DNA of 64,000 nucleotides from Halobacillus sp. Nhm2S1 (GCF_019599545.1 NZ_JAIEZV010000003.1:186001-250000); one strand, 5' to 3'. Counted from the first letter of the stretch, positions 17,389 through 26,697 are shown. The notes: generated by a model not told the origin, from the letters alone. Numbers and translations: made by a program.

Positions 17389-17421
17389 TCAAATTCCCCT
17401 TTATTTTTGCCATGTCTCTCT

Positions 17422-17450
17422 AGTATATCTTTTCAAAGGAGATCTTTCAC
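17422..17450 (-). promoter_or_regulatory. possible SigA-type promoter of the sigma/anti-sigma operon
   Basis: GTGAAA, 17-bp spacer, TATACT on the minus strand, about 35 bp upstream of the sigma start. A clear autoregulatory ECF promoter (GAAAC then CGTA at about 16 bp) was not found. Confidence 0.35.
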
Positions 17451-17597
17451 GTTTCACAAAGCATACGAAAGAAATGAACAATCGGATCACCCTATCCTTT
17501 GAAATTTTCTAATACCAAAGCATTTTTATTGATTCTTGAAGAAGAACATGCGATAAACAAGATAACGATCCATGATCTTGAAAGTGAGGGATGTACC

Positions 17598-18572
17598 ATG
17601 AGTTCGAACAATAAACCTGCAGAAATCGATCAGGACGGTTCCTTCAAACGCCAGGTGAACCGCTTCACTGCTCCTTTCGGTGAAGAGCTTCCCGTACAAT
17701 CCGGCAAATACCGTCTCCTTTGGTCTCCTGCTTGTCCATGGGCCCACCGTGCAGTCATCGTCCGGAAAATCCTTGGACTTGATTCTTCAATCAGTCTAGG
17801 AACCGCAAGCCCTCTTCGCCCGCAAATTGACCGTGTGGATTGGGAGTTTTCTTTAGATGAGAACCATAAAGACCCAGTACTAGGAATTCAATATGTAAGT
17901 GAAGTCTACTTCCGTGCAGATGCAGACTATAACGGGCGCCCCACAGTACCCGTGATGGTCGATATTGACAAGAAAAAAGCCGTCAACAATGATTATTTCA
18001 ACTTGACCACATATTTCGAAACGGTCTGGGCTCCTTTACATAAAGAAGAGGCTCCTGATCTTTATCCAGAAGAATGGCGGGAAGCAATCGACCAGTGGAG
18101 CGAGGTCATTTTCCATGACATCAATAATGGTGTGTACAAATGTGGCTTCGCTCAATCCCAGGATGCTTATGAACAAGCATATGATCAGCTTTTTGCACGC
18201 CTCGATGAGCTTGAAAAACATTTATCTGTAAATCGCTTTCTCCTAGGAGACTATATTACGGATGCGGACGTACGCTTTTATACAACTCTTGCACGTTTTG
18301 ATGTGGCTTATTACAATGGATTTAATACAAATCGAAATCTGATTCGTGAATTTCCCAACCTTTGGGGGTATGCCCGTGACCTGTATCAGACAGAAGGGTT
18401 TGGTGATACCACAGATTTTCATGCCATCAAGCAGCATTATCATTTATCAATCACCATCAATCCAGACCGAACAGAAGAAAAGATCCTCCCTAAAGGTCCT
18501 GACTTGTCCGGGTGGGAAACCCCTCATCATCGTGAAAAATTAAGCAAGACAAAAGATAAGTTTCGCTACTAA
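17598..18572 (+). CDS. glutathionyl-hydroquinone reductase (ECM4/YqjG family)
   Basis: 324 aa, normal family length. The thioredoxin-fold active site is SPACPWAHR (C46), and the C-terminal GST-like helical domain contains FLLGDYITDADVRFYTTLARFD and NLWGYARDLYQ. These enzymes reduce glutathionyl- (or other thiol-) hydroquinones. Bacillaceae use bacillithiol, so the physiological thiol may differ. ATG at 17598 has GTGAGGGAT upstream; the frame opens at 17499 but there is no RBS there. A GNAT gene follows 11 bp later, probably in the same operon. Confidence 0.88.
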   Translation: MSSNNKPAEIDQDGSFKRQVNRFTAPFGEELPVQSGKYRLLWSPACPWAHRAVIVRKILGLDSSISLGTASPLRPQIDRVDWEFSLDENHKDPVLGIQYVSEVYFRADADYNGRPTVPVMVDIDKKKAVNNDYFNLTTYFETVWAPLHKEEAPDLYPEEWREAIDQWSEVIFHDINNGVYKCGFAQSQDAYEQAYDQLFARLDELEKHLSVNRFLLGDYITDADVRFYTTLARFDVAYYNGFNTNRNLIREFPNLWGYARDLYQTEGFGDTTDFHAIKQHYHLSITINPDRTEEKILPKGPDLSGWETPHHREKLSKTKDKFRY

Positions 18573-18583
18573 AGGAGAACGAC

Positions 18584-19090
18584 ATGCACATTACGATTCG
18601 AAATGCTAAAAAAGAGGATCTTCTTGAGGTCCGAAAACTAAGACTTGTGGCTTATGAAGACCATATCAGTTCTATTCCGGAAGAACATTGGAAAGCTTTG
18701 AAGAAGGCGATCTCTTCTGAAGCTGATCAAAAAACAGGCGTGGATTTAATCGTTGCAGAAGTGAATGGAAACATTCTAGGAAGCGTCGCCCTTTTTCCAG
18801 CTAAGACAGACGCTTATGAGGGGTATGTGGATGAACTGGATTATCCTGAAATCCGTGTTCTTGCGGTCATCCCACAAGCGCGCGGAAAAGGGATCGCTTC
18901 TGCTTTGATAGAAGAATGTATCCAAAGAGCAAAAGCAAAAGGATATTCTGGAATCGGCCTGCATACAGGATCTTTCATGAAAGATGCCATCGCTTTGTAT
19001 GAACGTTATGGCTTCGAGCGGCTGCCGCAACACGACTTCGAACCTGCCAATGACGGGATTATCGTGAAAGCTTTCTGGCGATCCATATGA
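18584..19090 (+). CDS. GNAT N-acetyltransferase
   Basis: 168 aa. IRNAKKEDLLEVRKLRL, ILGSVALFPA, IRVLAVIPQARGKGIASALIEE (the V/I-x-P-x-x-R-G-x-G cofactor loop) and ALYERYGFERLPQHDFEP are canonical GNAT motifs A and B. Substrate unknown. Preceded by AAGGAGAA; follows the hydroquinone reductase gene and ends at a terminator. Confidence 0.82.
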   Translation: MHITIRNAKKEDLLEVRKLRLVAYEDHISSIPEEHWKALKKAISSEADQKTGVDLIVAEVNGNILGSVALFPAKTDAYEGYVDELDYPEIRVLAVIPQARGKGIASALIEECIQRAKAKGYSGIGLHTGSFMKDAIALYERYGFERLPQHDFEPANDGIIVKAFWRSI

Positions 19091-19094
19091 AACC

Positions 19095-19130
19095 AAAAGG
19101 TCACCTCCCATGTCGAGGTGACCTTTTTTT
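19095..19130. terminator. bidirectional intrinsic terminator
   Basis: AAAAGGTCACCTC / GAGGTGACCTTTTTTT, perfect 12-13 bp stem, shared by the convergent GNAT and hypothetical genes. Confidence 0.88.
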
Positions 19131-19447
19131 CATTCATATCTTACATAATTATAATATTCCGTTGGGACTTCTTTTACAATATTCCCCTCGAGATCCTTAT
19201 AGATTTCGTATTCCCGATAGGCTTCTACTTTCGCCCCATCCACCACTTTCGTCCCCTCGTGGACCATTTCCAACTCCATGCTCAGCTTCGAATTATCTTC
19301 CACATCTGTCGTCACCGCTTCTGTTTCATTCTTTTCCGTACTGACAGGGTAATGTAAGGAATCGTCTGGTTTCATCTTGGGAGATTCCATATAACCGATA
19401 AAAGCAAAAACACCTAAAAGCAGAACGAAGGGATAAAACTTTCTCAT
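19130..19447 (-). CDS. hypothetical small exported protein
   Basis: 105 aa. N-terminal hydrophobic segment (FYPFVLLLGVFAFIGYM), then a polar domain ending KEVPTEYYNYVRYE. No recognised family. ATG at 19447 with GGTGGTGAT upstream; the stop codon is embedded in the terminator it shares with the GNAT gene. Confidence 0.55.
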   Translation of the reverse strand: MRKFYPFVLLLGVFAFIGYMESPKMKPDDSLHYPVSTEKNETEAVTTDVEDNSKLSMELEMVHEGTKVVDGAKVEAYREYEIYKDLEGNIVKEVPTEYYNYVRYE

Positions 19448-19502
19448 ACCATCACCACCTTCCACAAAAGTCCAGGTACAAGCATCTTATGCAGAAGACG
19501 AT

Positions 19503-19540
19503 AAAAAAAGGAACTCTCCTGCATGGAAAGTTCCTTTTTT
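19503..19540 (-). terminator. intrinsic terminator of the His/Gly/Tyr-rich gene
   Basis: AAAAAAGGAACT / AGTTCCTTTTTT arms around a short inner hairpin, immediately after the coat-like gene. Confidence 0.8.
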
Positions 19541-19552
19541 CTATAATATTGA

Positions 19553-19792
19553 CTAATAAAATCCACCATAACTGTGATGATATCCACCATGCCATGGATG
19601 ATAACTTCCATGGCCCTGGTGGTAACCATATCCGGGTGAGTAGGAGCTGTGCCCGTGTTCATATCCATACCCTGGAGAATATATCCCTTGACCATGGTGA
19701 TATCCGTACCCCGGGATGTACGTACCATGGCCATGATGGTACCCGTACCCTGGAATAAAGGTGCCATGACCGTGATGATAGACTCGATCCAA
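19553..19792 (-). CDS. His/Gly/Tyr-rich repeat protein, probable spore coat component
   Basis: 79 aa made almost wholly of 13-residue repeats of the form PGYGYHHGHGTYI; about five copies, followed by HHSYGGFY. TTG start after GAAAGGGG. An upstream sequence (19821-19848) matches the sigma-K consensus, which directs late mother-cell expression. Composition and promoter together suggest a coat or crust protein; His-rich repeats could also bind metal. The +1 frame of the same DNA is also open (to 19797) but looks like a shadow. Confidence 0.65.
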   Translation of the reverse strand: MDRVYHHGHGTFIPGYGYHHGHGTYIPGYGYHHGQGIYSPGYGYEHGHSSYSPGYGYHQGHGSYHPWHGGYHHSYGGFY

Positions 19793-19820
19793 ATCAATCG
19801 CCCCTTTCCTTCATTATCCT

Positions 19821-19848
19821 TAGCCTATGTGCAGGCGTTAATGAGGGT
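19821..19848 (-). promoter_or_regulatory. sigma-K-type promoter
   Basis: AC, 17-bp spacer, CATAGGCTA on the minus strand: matches AC-N16/17-CATANNNTA. It ends 27 bp upstream of the TTG start of the His/Gly/Tyr-rich gene. Confidence 0.6.
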
Positions 19849-19872
19849 ATGGGCAGCTGCTCTTATTAATTA

Positions 19873-21032
19873 TCAATCTCTAAAAGATACAATTAACCCG
19901 TGTTGGCAGGCCGTATGCAAGTCTCTGTAGGTTTTATTAATGACTGTATCTTCTAACACAGCTGTGATGCCTAAGTAATTATAGATTGACTGTGCTGATT
20001 TCAAGGCTTCTTTTGCTGCATTTTCACATACTTGACTGACTTCTTTCAAATGAACTTCAGGAAGCTCTTCCCCTTGGATATGCAGATTCCAGGTTCGAGA
20101 AATGACTCGATCAAACGAGTTTTTCGTATCGGTCAGTCTCTTTTCCGCCGCCTGAATTTTGTTCAGGACAAAATCATAGCGACCGCTTTCCCTCCACTCA
20201 TCTTTAAATTTCTCTGCTATCACTTTTGATTCTAAAATAAATTTTCCAGCAATGCCTAAACTGATCGACGCAAATTGGGATTTGGCGAATTGAAAAAATG
20301 GGTAACGCAAGAGCGGGTCTTCATAATTGGATCCATACAAATGAAACGCCATCGTCCACTCATCTTTGACAAATGCATCTTCAACGATAAGGGTGTGGCT
20401 ATTGGTCGCTTTCAAGCCGAAGGCATTCCAATCATCCATGACCTTTACTTGTTCCTTTTTAAAGATAAAACTACGAATTTCTGTCGATGTGTCCCCTTCC
20501 CCATTGTCTACCTTTGCATTCATCATAAAATACGAAGCGATGGCAGACCCGCTACAAAACTTCCATTCTCCATTGATCTGATAGCCCCCAGGAACAGGTT
20601 TCGCAGATCCTGTTGGAAAACCGCTTCCTGATAGCACGGTGTCATCATTCGATAAATACTTCCTGTAAATGTCTTCTCTCAGCGATTTTAGAAGGTACAT
20701 ATTCCCTGTACATACCGCCAATAACCAGCCAAGATTCCCATCAATAAATGAGGCCTGTTCATATATTTTCAATGTTTCAGGTAAAGTTGAGATCCTTCCT
20801 CCAAGTTGCTTTGGCACCAACAATTGAAAAGAGCTTTGACGATACAATTCCTCCATTATTTCGGGTGCAAGACTTCCCCTCTTCTCCATCAACTTCGAAT
20901 CCTTTTCAACAAGCTTTAATAGATCTTCACTTATGACAGGGATAGAATCAGCCTCCTTGATTCGATTCGCCAGGTCCTCCGCCAGCAGGAGGGCTGCCGT
21001 TTATCGTATACTTTCTCCTTCGACCTCGTCAT
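19873..21032 (-). pseudogene. acyl-CoA dehydrogenase-like flavoprotein (DszC/HsaA-type), probable 5' frameshift
   Basis: The open frame from 20892 encodes 339 aa of an acyl-CoA-dehydrogenase-fold monooxygenase (FQLLVPKQLGGRISTLPETL, GNLGWLLAVCTGN, GGYQINGEWKFCSGSAIASY, DDWNAFGLKATNSHTL). The frame is open and helix-like back to a TAA at 21001-21003 (LLLAEDLANRIKEADSIPV), with no ATG. Just upstream ATG at 21032, with AGAGGAGG, starts TRSKEKVYDK in another frame. One extra A in the AAA at 21000-21002 would fuse them into about 386 aa, the usual family length. An alternative is a short start at TTG 20892 (AAAGGA upstream), which would lack the first helix. Confidence 0.6.
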
Positions 21033-21072
21033 TCCCTCCTCTTTACATATCAAGACCACCTCAATCCCCGCA

Positions 21073-21108
21073 TAAAAAAGACACGCTCCTCTAAAGAAGA
21101 GCGTGTCT
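21073..21108 (-). terminator. intrinsic terminator of the GH16 gene
   Basis: AGACACGCTC / GAGCGTGTCT stem followed on the minus strand by TTTTTTATG. Confidence 0.85.
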
Positions 21109-21115
21109 ACTATTT

Positions 21116-24079
21116 TCACTTTACTTCAAGTTCTACATTATCAATATAGATGTCATGGGCATCTGCCACTTGTCCCATCAAGAATTTCAAAGAAGTAACA
21201 TCATTTTTAACCATCTCAAACTCGAACTCATAATGTTCCATGTCTTCATTTAAGGAAACCTTCTCACTGAGGTAACGCGTATAAGCCGCGTTTTCGAGAG
21301 TAACCTCGATGTCCCTGGCTAAGGTTGATTTAGCATCAAAAGATAAGGTGTAGGCAGCCCCTTTGCTAAGGGAAAGACCTGCCTGCTCTGCTAAAACACT
21401 CCAAGTTTCATTGCCGCCATTCTCGATCGCTATTTTCAGTTCTTCATCAACAACGCTAACATCCGCATTCGCATCAGAGTGTATATAACTTCCCCATGGT
21501 TCCATTCCTTGTGAAAAGTCACCATTTTGGAAATTGATCGGAGCAACGATGACGGACGTTTGAATCATACGAATGTTATCTAACGTCACATCCCCGTTAT
21601 CTCCACCTAGAAGAAATCTCAGCTGGCCAACTTCACCAGAGAGCTCCTCAGGAAGTTGGAATTCTAACGTATGCTCCGCCACCTCTTTCGTCAATGAAAC
21701 CGCTTCTTCACTGAAGTACTGGACAGAGCCATCTTCGCTGACCACTTCCACTTGAATATCTCTTGATTCTGATGCATTCGCATCGAATGTCAATTCATAT
21801 TCCTGGTTTTCTGCAAACGGAATGCCGCCTTGAGAGAAAAGAATGTCTCCGGGCTGCTGACCTTCTTCTTCAACGGTGATTTCAGCTTTTCGAGAAGATT
21901 CCGGTACGACTACACTCGCATCCGCACTATTTTGCGAGGACAGTTCCCAATAGTTCAAACGAGTCATATCCCCCTGGTCGAATGTACCGTTATAAATGAG
22001 GTTGCCATCACCCAATGCAGGCTTTGAAGTGTCCTCACCGACTTGATCGGTAATATCCTCCACACGTACGTTGCCAATCCATACCGGTGCTGTTCCATTG
22101 CCACCCAGATTGAATTCCAGACGCGCGGCTAAATCTGTATCCTGTTTGAACGTAAATGTGTAGTCATAAGACTGAAGGTTCTCCGTCAATCCCAACGTTT
22201 GTTCACCGGAGTAATTCGCATAGCCTCTTTCGGCTCCACCGGATACTTTTGTCATGATGTTCCGGGTCGTATTGGATTTTGCATCAAACGATACCTTGTA
22301 CGTGTGTCCTTTTAGAACCGGAAGCTTTTGGATTTGCTGCAAAGACCACAGCGCATTCCCCGGATTTGTAATTTCCGTTTTCGCAAAATTTTCTCCATCT
22401 ACATCTTCAATGGTTAGATTTCCTACACCTTCGAATTGAGGGAGCTTAAGGAAATTCCAATAGGTTGGATCTAGTGTTTTTTCTGGAGCATCCACGACAT
22501 TGATTTCTTTTTCATAATTCTGATCATAAATAAGGTTCCCATCTTCTAGTGGCTGCTTAGCATCTTCCGGAAGTGTCTCTTCTTCCACGACAGGTTCGAC
22601 CGGCTCTCTGTAATCTCTTCCCGTCAATTCATATACTCGCACATAGTCGACTTCCATTTTGCCTGGAAATTCTGTCGTTTCATCTGGATCACCACCGTAC
22701 CATCCGCCGACGGCAAGGTTCAGGATCATATAGAATTCCTGATCAAATGGAGCAGGATACGCATACTGATCTCCTTGATTTGTCCCTTTACTGAACCAAT
22801 CGTTCAAGGTTTGATAAAGTTCGCCATCCACATACCAGCGAATCTCACCAGGTTCCCATTCGACGGAATACGTATGATAGTCTGTAAAGTCTTCTCCTTC
22901 AGGGAAGTGATAATCTTTCGCTGTGTACGTGTTATTGGGCCATTCTTCTCCGTAGTGAATTGCTCCTCCGATGTTACTCGTGTCGCCTCCAGCGGCTTCC
23001 ATGATATCGATTTCTCCGGAAGTCGGCCACGGTCCATACACATCCTCCTCCGGCATCATCCAGAATGCCGGCCAGAACCCTTGACCTTCAGGAAGTTTCA
23101 TTTTAGCTTCGAATTTTCCATACTTCTTACTGAAAAGACCTTTGGTTTTCAATTTCGCAGATGTATAATCATAGCTTCCAAACTTATCTGTAACCGGTTC
23201 TTCTTCCTTTTTAGCTTTGATGACTAAGTGACCATCTTCGGTATAGGAGTTTTCGCTGGAATCCGTATAATATTCTTTCTCATTGTTTCCCCAGCCAGCA
23301 GCGACACCATCTCCGTTTTCATCAACAATCCAGTTTCCAATATCGTAAGTCCATTTATCTGGATCAATTTCATTCGCTAAAAATTCATCGTTCCAAACGA
23401 GCGACCAATCGGAAGCTTTTTCAGAAGCATCATAGACAAGAATACGATTCAAATCTGAATTCACAGTGGACACTTGATTCTGAATCTCTTCATTGATATA
23501 AACCGTGCCGGACACAGTGACTTCATTTAAACGGATGCCCTTGCCACTGGCAATCACCAAATCTCCATCAATGGTAGACCCAGAGATTGTAACGCCTGAA
23601 GCATTAATCCATGCATCCCCTTTGACCTCTTGCCCTTTGAATTCTCCGGTCTCGTTATAATAGGCATCAACGAAACCATCTACCAATCGTAGGAGGTCTT
23701 TACGCTTCAGCGGTTTGTCCGAACCTTCCCATTGATCAAGTGGTTCTTCCAACTGGTTAGGGAGAAATTCGGCAAAAATATTCTTCGCAGTTTCTTGTTT
23801 AGTGGCAGAACGCAGATTGACCGCATCATCCGTTGCTTCTTTTGTTTTTTGGATGACTTCTTTCTCATCCACGCCAAACAAATGACTTAACACAACGGCA
23901 TATTCTTGATAACTCATGGATGCGCTTTCATTTTTCTTGTTGTTCAACCCGTCAAATAGCCCTTCTTCATACCACTGCATTCCTTCTTCCTTTTTCCCAT
24001 CTGACTTTTCAGCATGAACAGGGGTAAAACTTCCTAAAACGATGAACAGGACGATCAAACAATAAAAAGTGTTTTTCAC
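21116..24079 (-). CDS. secreted multidomain GH16 endo-beta-1,3-glucanase (laminarinase-like)
   Basis: 987 aa. Signal peptide (ending TPVHAEKS), an SLH-like helical region and a short beta-helix-like segment (to about 215: GVTISGSTIDGDLVIASGKG), the GH16 catalytic domain (about 225-490) with GEIDIMEAAG carrying nucleophile and acid/base Glu (E356, E361), then three CBM4/9-like carbohydrate-binding modules (each with F(D/E)A(K/N) and NGD/NGTF motifs) to the C-terminus. It should cut beta-1,3- or mixed-linked glucan outside the cell. GTG at 24079 follows AAAGGAGG. A LacI-type operator lies upstream (24198-24209), tying it to the adjacent uptake operon. Confidence 0.9.
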   Translation of the reverse strand: MKNTFYCLIVLFIVLGSFTPVHAEKSDGKKEEGMQWYEEGLFDGLNNKKNESASMSYQEYAVVLSHLFGVDEKEVIQKTKEATDDAVNLRSATKQETAKNIFAEFLPNQLEEPLDQWEGSDKPLKRKDLLRLVDGFVDAYYNETGEFKGQEVKGDAWINASGVTISGSTIDGDLVIASGKGIRLNEVTVSGTVYINEEIQNQVSTVNSDLNRILVYDASEKASDWSLVWNDEFLANEIDPDKWTYDIGNWIVDENGDGVAAGWGNNEKEYYTDSSENSYTEDGHLVIKAKKEEEPVTDKFGSYDYTSAKLKTKGLFSKKYGKFEAKMKLPEGQGFWPAFWMMPEEDVYGPWPTSGEIDIMEAAGGDTSNIGGAIHYGEEWPNNTYTAKDYHFPEGEDFTDYHTYSVEWEPGEIRWYVDGELYQTLNDWFSKGTNQGDQYAYPAPFDQEFYMILNLAVGGWYGGDPDETTEFPGKMEVDYVRVYELTGRDYREPVEPVVEEETLPEDAKQPLEDGNLIYDQNYEKEINVVDAPEKTLDPTYWNFLKLPQFEGVGNLTIEDVDGENFAKTEITNPGNALWSLQQIQKLPVLKGHTYKVSFDAKSNTTRNIMTKVSGGAERGYANYSGEQTLGLTENLQSYDYTFTFKQDTDLAARLEFNLGGNGTAPVWIGNVRVEDITDQVGEDTSKPALGDGNLIYNGTFDQGDMTRLNYWELSSQNSADASVVVPESSRKAEITVEEEGQQPGDILFSQGGIPFAENQEYELTFDANASESRDIQVEVVSEDGSVQYFSEEAVSLTKEVAEHTLEFQLPEELSGEVGQLRFLLGGDNGDVTLDNIRMIQTSVIVAPINFQNGDFSQGMEPWGSYIHSDANADVSVVDEELKIAIENGGNETWSVLAEQAGLSLSKGAAYTLSFDAKSTLARDIEVTLENAAYTRYLSEKVSLNEDMEHYEFEFEMVKNDVTSLKFLMGQVADAHDIYIDNVELEVK

Positions 24080-24197
24080 TCTGTTTCCTCCTTTAAATTT
24101 TGAGCTGTATGTAGTCAATCTAAGAAGTATCGGTTCATAAAGACATAGGTCTTAAAAAAGAAAAGGGAAACGAGTATCTTTCTATAATAAATAGAAC

Positions 24198-24209
24198 GAA
24201 ACCGGTTTC
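24198..24209. promoter_or_regulatory. LacI-family operator upstream of the GH16 gene
   Basis: GAAACCGGTTTC, a perfect 12-bp palindrome, identical in core to the two operators at 29868-29893 and 30002-30011. It lies about 120 bp upstream of the GH16 start and just after a TTGACC -35-like element. Confidence 0.75.
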
Positions 24210-24227
24210 CCTAAAGGTCAAAAAATT

Positions 24228-25574
24228 TTATCTTTCAAACTTGTGGTTCTCTACGGTGTCTTTGTACCAGTAATAACTGTCTTTTCTCGTACGCTCGAAT
24301 GTCTCGAAATTCACATGGATAATTCCGAATCTCTTCTCATATCCTTCCGCCCATTCAAAGTTGTCAAGAAGGGACCAGACGATATACCCGACGATCGGTA
24401 CGCCTGCTTCCATTGCGCGGTTCAAAGCGGTCAAGTGTTGTTTAAGATAGTCCACACGTTCTTTGTCGTGCACCTTTCCATCTTCCTCTACGCCATGGTT
24501 ATAGCAGGCGCCGTTTTCTGTGATGTAAATCGGGACATCTCCGTAAGTCTGATGAAGGTCCGTAAGGGTTTTATAAAAACCTTCCGAATAGATCGGCCAG
24601 TCGATATCGGTGCGTCGTTCATCCAGAGCGATTTCTTCGACTTGGAACAACCCTCCGTCTTCCTTGTAGCGGCCGAGACTTCCTGTATAATAGTTGATTC
24701 CCATCATATCGATCGGTTGGGAAATGATTTCAAGGTCGCCTTCTTCCATGTTCAAGGTCGCGTCGTGTTCCGCAAACAACTTCACCAAAGTTTCTGGGTA
24801 TGTACCTTTGAACACGGGGTCCATAAACCATTCTTTCTGCCACATCATTCCACGTTTACATGCATCGATATCTTCTTGATTCGGGCTGTAAGGCTCAAGC
24901 CAACCGACATTTGGTGCGTATCCGATTTCTCCATCCGGTACAAGGTCGCGGAAAGACTGAACCGCTTTTCCGTGAGCGAGCAACAGGTGATGGGAAACAT
25001 CTACGGCCGCTTGCAAACTTGTTTTTCCTGGGGCATGGATACCTAGATAGTTTGATAAGAAGGATGCACACCAAGGTTCATTGATCGTCAGCCATTTTTT
25101 CACTTGACCGCCGAACTCTTGGAACATCGCATTCGCATAGGCCAAGAATGCTTCTGTCGTTTCGCGATTCTCCCATCCGCCTTTTTCCTGCAGCACTTGA
25201 GGAAGATCCCAGTGGTAGAGCGTGATCATCGGTTCAATTCCGTTGTCAATCAGCTCCTGAATCAAGTTGCGATAGTACTCGACACCCTCTGGGTTCAGTT
25301 CTCCAGTCCCATCAGGAATGACGCGTGACCATGAAATCGAGAAGCGATACAAGTCGACACCGAGGTCCTTCAAGTGCTGCACATCTTCTTTATACATATG
25401 GTAACTGTTACACGCGCGATCACCATGATCCCCGTTCTTCACATTACCAGGGGTGTGGGAGAACACGTCCCAAATAGATGCGGTGCGTCCCCCTTCGTTT
25501 GCAGCTCCTTCAATCTGGTAGGATGCAGTCGCTGCGCCCCATTTTAATTTGTCAGGAAATTGAATCGTTGTCAT
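24228..25574 (-). CDS. GH1 beta-glucosidase
   Basis: 448 aa, full length for family 1, no signal peptide, so cytoplasmic. Acid/base Glu in WLTINEPW (E166), nucleophile in YITENG (E353); FKWGAATASYQIEG-type start and SLLDNFEWAEGY near the end. It should hydrolyse imported beta-glucosides such as laminari-oligosaccharides. ATG after GGAGGTAAAG. Fifth gene of the binding protein-permease-permease-lacI-bgl order. Confidence 0.93.
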   Translation of the reverse strand: MTTIQFPDKLKWGAATASYQIEGAANEGGRTASIWDVFSHTPGNVKNGDHGDRACNSYHMYKEDVQHLKDLGVDLYRFSISWSRVIPDGTGELNPEGVEYYRNLIQELIDNGIEPMITLYHWDLPQVLQEKGGWENRETTEAFLAYANAMFQEFGGQVKKWLTINEPWCASFLSNYLGIHAPGKTSLQAAVDVSHHLLLAHGKAVQSFRDLVPDGEIGYAPNVGWLEPYSPNQEDIDACKRGMMWQKEWFMDPVFKGTYPETLVKLFAEHDATLNMEEGDLEIISQPIDMMGINYYTGSLGRYKEDGGLFQVEEIALDERRTDIDWPIYSEGFYKTLTDLHQTYGDVPIYITENGACYNHGVEEDGKVHDKERVDYLKQHLTALNRAMEAGVPIVGYIVWSLLDNFEWAEGYEKRFGIIHVNFETFERTRKDSYYWYKDTVENHKFER

Positions 25575-25604
25575 TGCCTTTACCTCCAGTTAATCTTTAG
25601 GAGT

Positions 25605-26618
25605 CTAGCGTTCTATGGTAGAAGCTCGTGGCACCAACTCTGGGTCCACTTTGACATCCTGGATGTCGTGATCGTCCTTGATCAAATCTTCAAGCATATA
25701 CGCCGCTAGTTTTCCTAGTTTTTGTTTGTCTTGTTTTACAGTCGTCAATGGTGGATCACTGTATCGGCAAGCTTCGATATCATCGCAACCGATCAATTGG
25801 ATATCTTCAGGAACAGACAATCCTACTTCCTTCAATGCTTTTAATGCTCCAAGAGCCATCATATCGGAAGCTGCGAAAACCGCTTCTGGAAGTCGGTCCC
25901 CTTTTAGAATTTCTTTCATTCCTTCATATCCACTGTCTTCGAAAAAGTCGCCGTAATAGATCCAGTCTTTGCTGATCGTCAGTCCGAATTGGTTCATGGC
26001 ATCAATAAAGCCGATGTTCCGGATACTCGAAACAAGAGAATCCTGCTTCCCGCCGATGTACGCAATATTGCGCACTTTATTCAAATACAGGTACTCGACG
26101 ACTTTCGCCCCGATCTTTGCGTTGTCTGTCATAATATAGCTGGACCTTGGACCTTCCAGCTTCAAGTCAATTCCGATACAAGGAATCTCGCTTTTCGCAA
26201 TGTCATGGACAGCCTCTTCAATTTCATCACCGGCGATGACCAGGCATCCATCAACATGGAAATGCTTGCACCTTTCTAAATACTTGCTTTCTCCTTTATA
26301 GAATTTTTCGTTAGAGAACAATAGCAAGTCATAACCTAAAGCCCCTACAGCTCTTTTGAATGAATTGACAACTTCGTTGAAAAAGGGGTGAGTAAAATCA
26401 ACATTGATCTTACCCGCATAAATCAAACCGATCAGGTTCGATTTTTTCGTAGCCAGAGATTTGGCTGAAAACGTAGGTTGATATTTTGTATCTTCGATAA
26501 TCTTATAGACTTTCTTTCGTGTCGATTCACTGATGCCTCCATAATTGTTGATGATTTTAGAAACAGTGGCTGGAGAAACACCTGCCATTTTTGCTATGTC
26601 ACGAATTGTTAAATCCAT
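25605..26618 (-). CDS. LacI family transcriptional regulator
   Basis: 337 aa. N-terminal HTH (TIRDIAKMAGVSPATVSKIINN) and hinge, then a periplasmic-binding-protein-like effector domain ending ADM-type (AASDMMALGALKALKEVGL, EDIQLIGCDDIEACRYSDPP). Its location inside the beta-glucan locus, and three GAAACCGGTTTC operators in the same locus, make it the likely local repressor, induced by an oligosaccharide. ATG after AAGGAGAG. Confidence 0.9.
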   Translation of the reverse strand: MDLTIRDIAKMAGVSPATVSKIINNYGGISESTRKKVYKIIEDTKYQPTFSAKSLATKKSNLIGLIYAGKINVDFTHPFFNEVVNSFKRAVGALGYDLLLFSNEKFYKGESKYLERCKHFHVDGCLVIAGDEIEEAVHDIAKSEIPCIGIDLKLEGPRSSYIMTDNAKIGAKVVEYLYLNKVRNIAYIGGKQDSLVSSIRNIGFIDAMNQFGLTISKDWIYYGDFFEDSGYEGMKEILKGDRLPEAVFAASDMMALGALKALKEVGLSVPEDIQLIGCDDIEACRYSDPPLTTVKQDKQKLGKLAAYMLEDLIKDDHDIQDVKVDPELVPRASTIER

Positions 26619-26697
26619 CTCTTGTTCTCTCCTTAAAAGCTAGCCGCTCTGTGATTACCATCTATTGTATCAACAATTACGAGTGGATGGCATAGAT

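Noticed and set aside
19444-19797. A 117-aa minus-strand frame overlapping the His/Gly/Tyr-rich gene
   Set aside because: Its repeats mirror the codons of the coat-like frame and its Met/Ile-rich composition is typical of a shadow; the 79-aa frame has the better start and composition.
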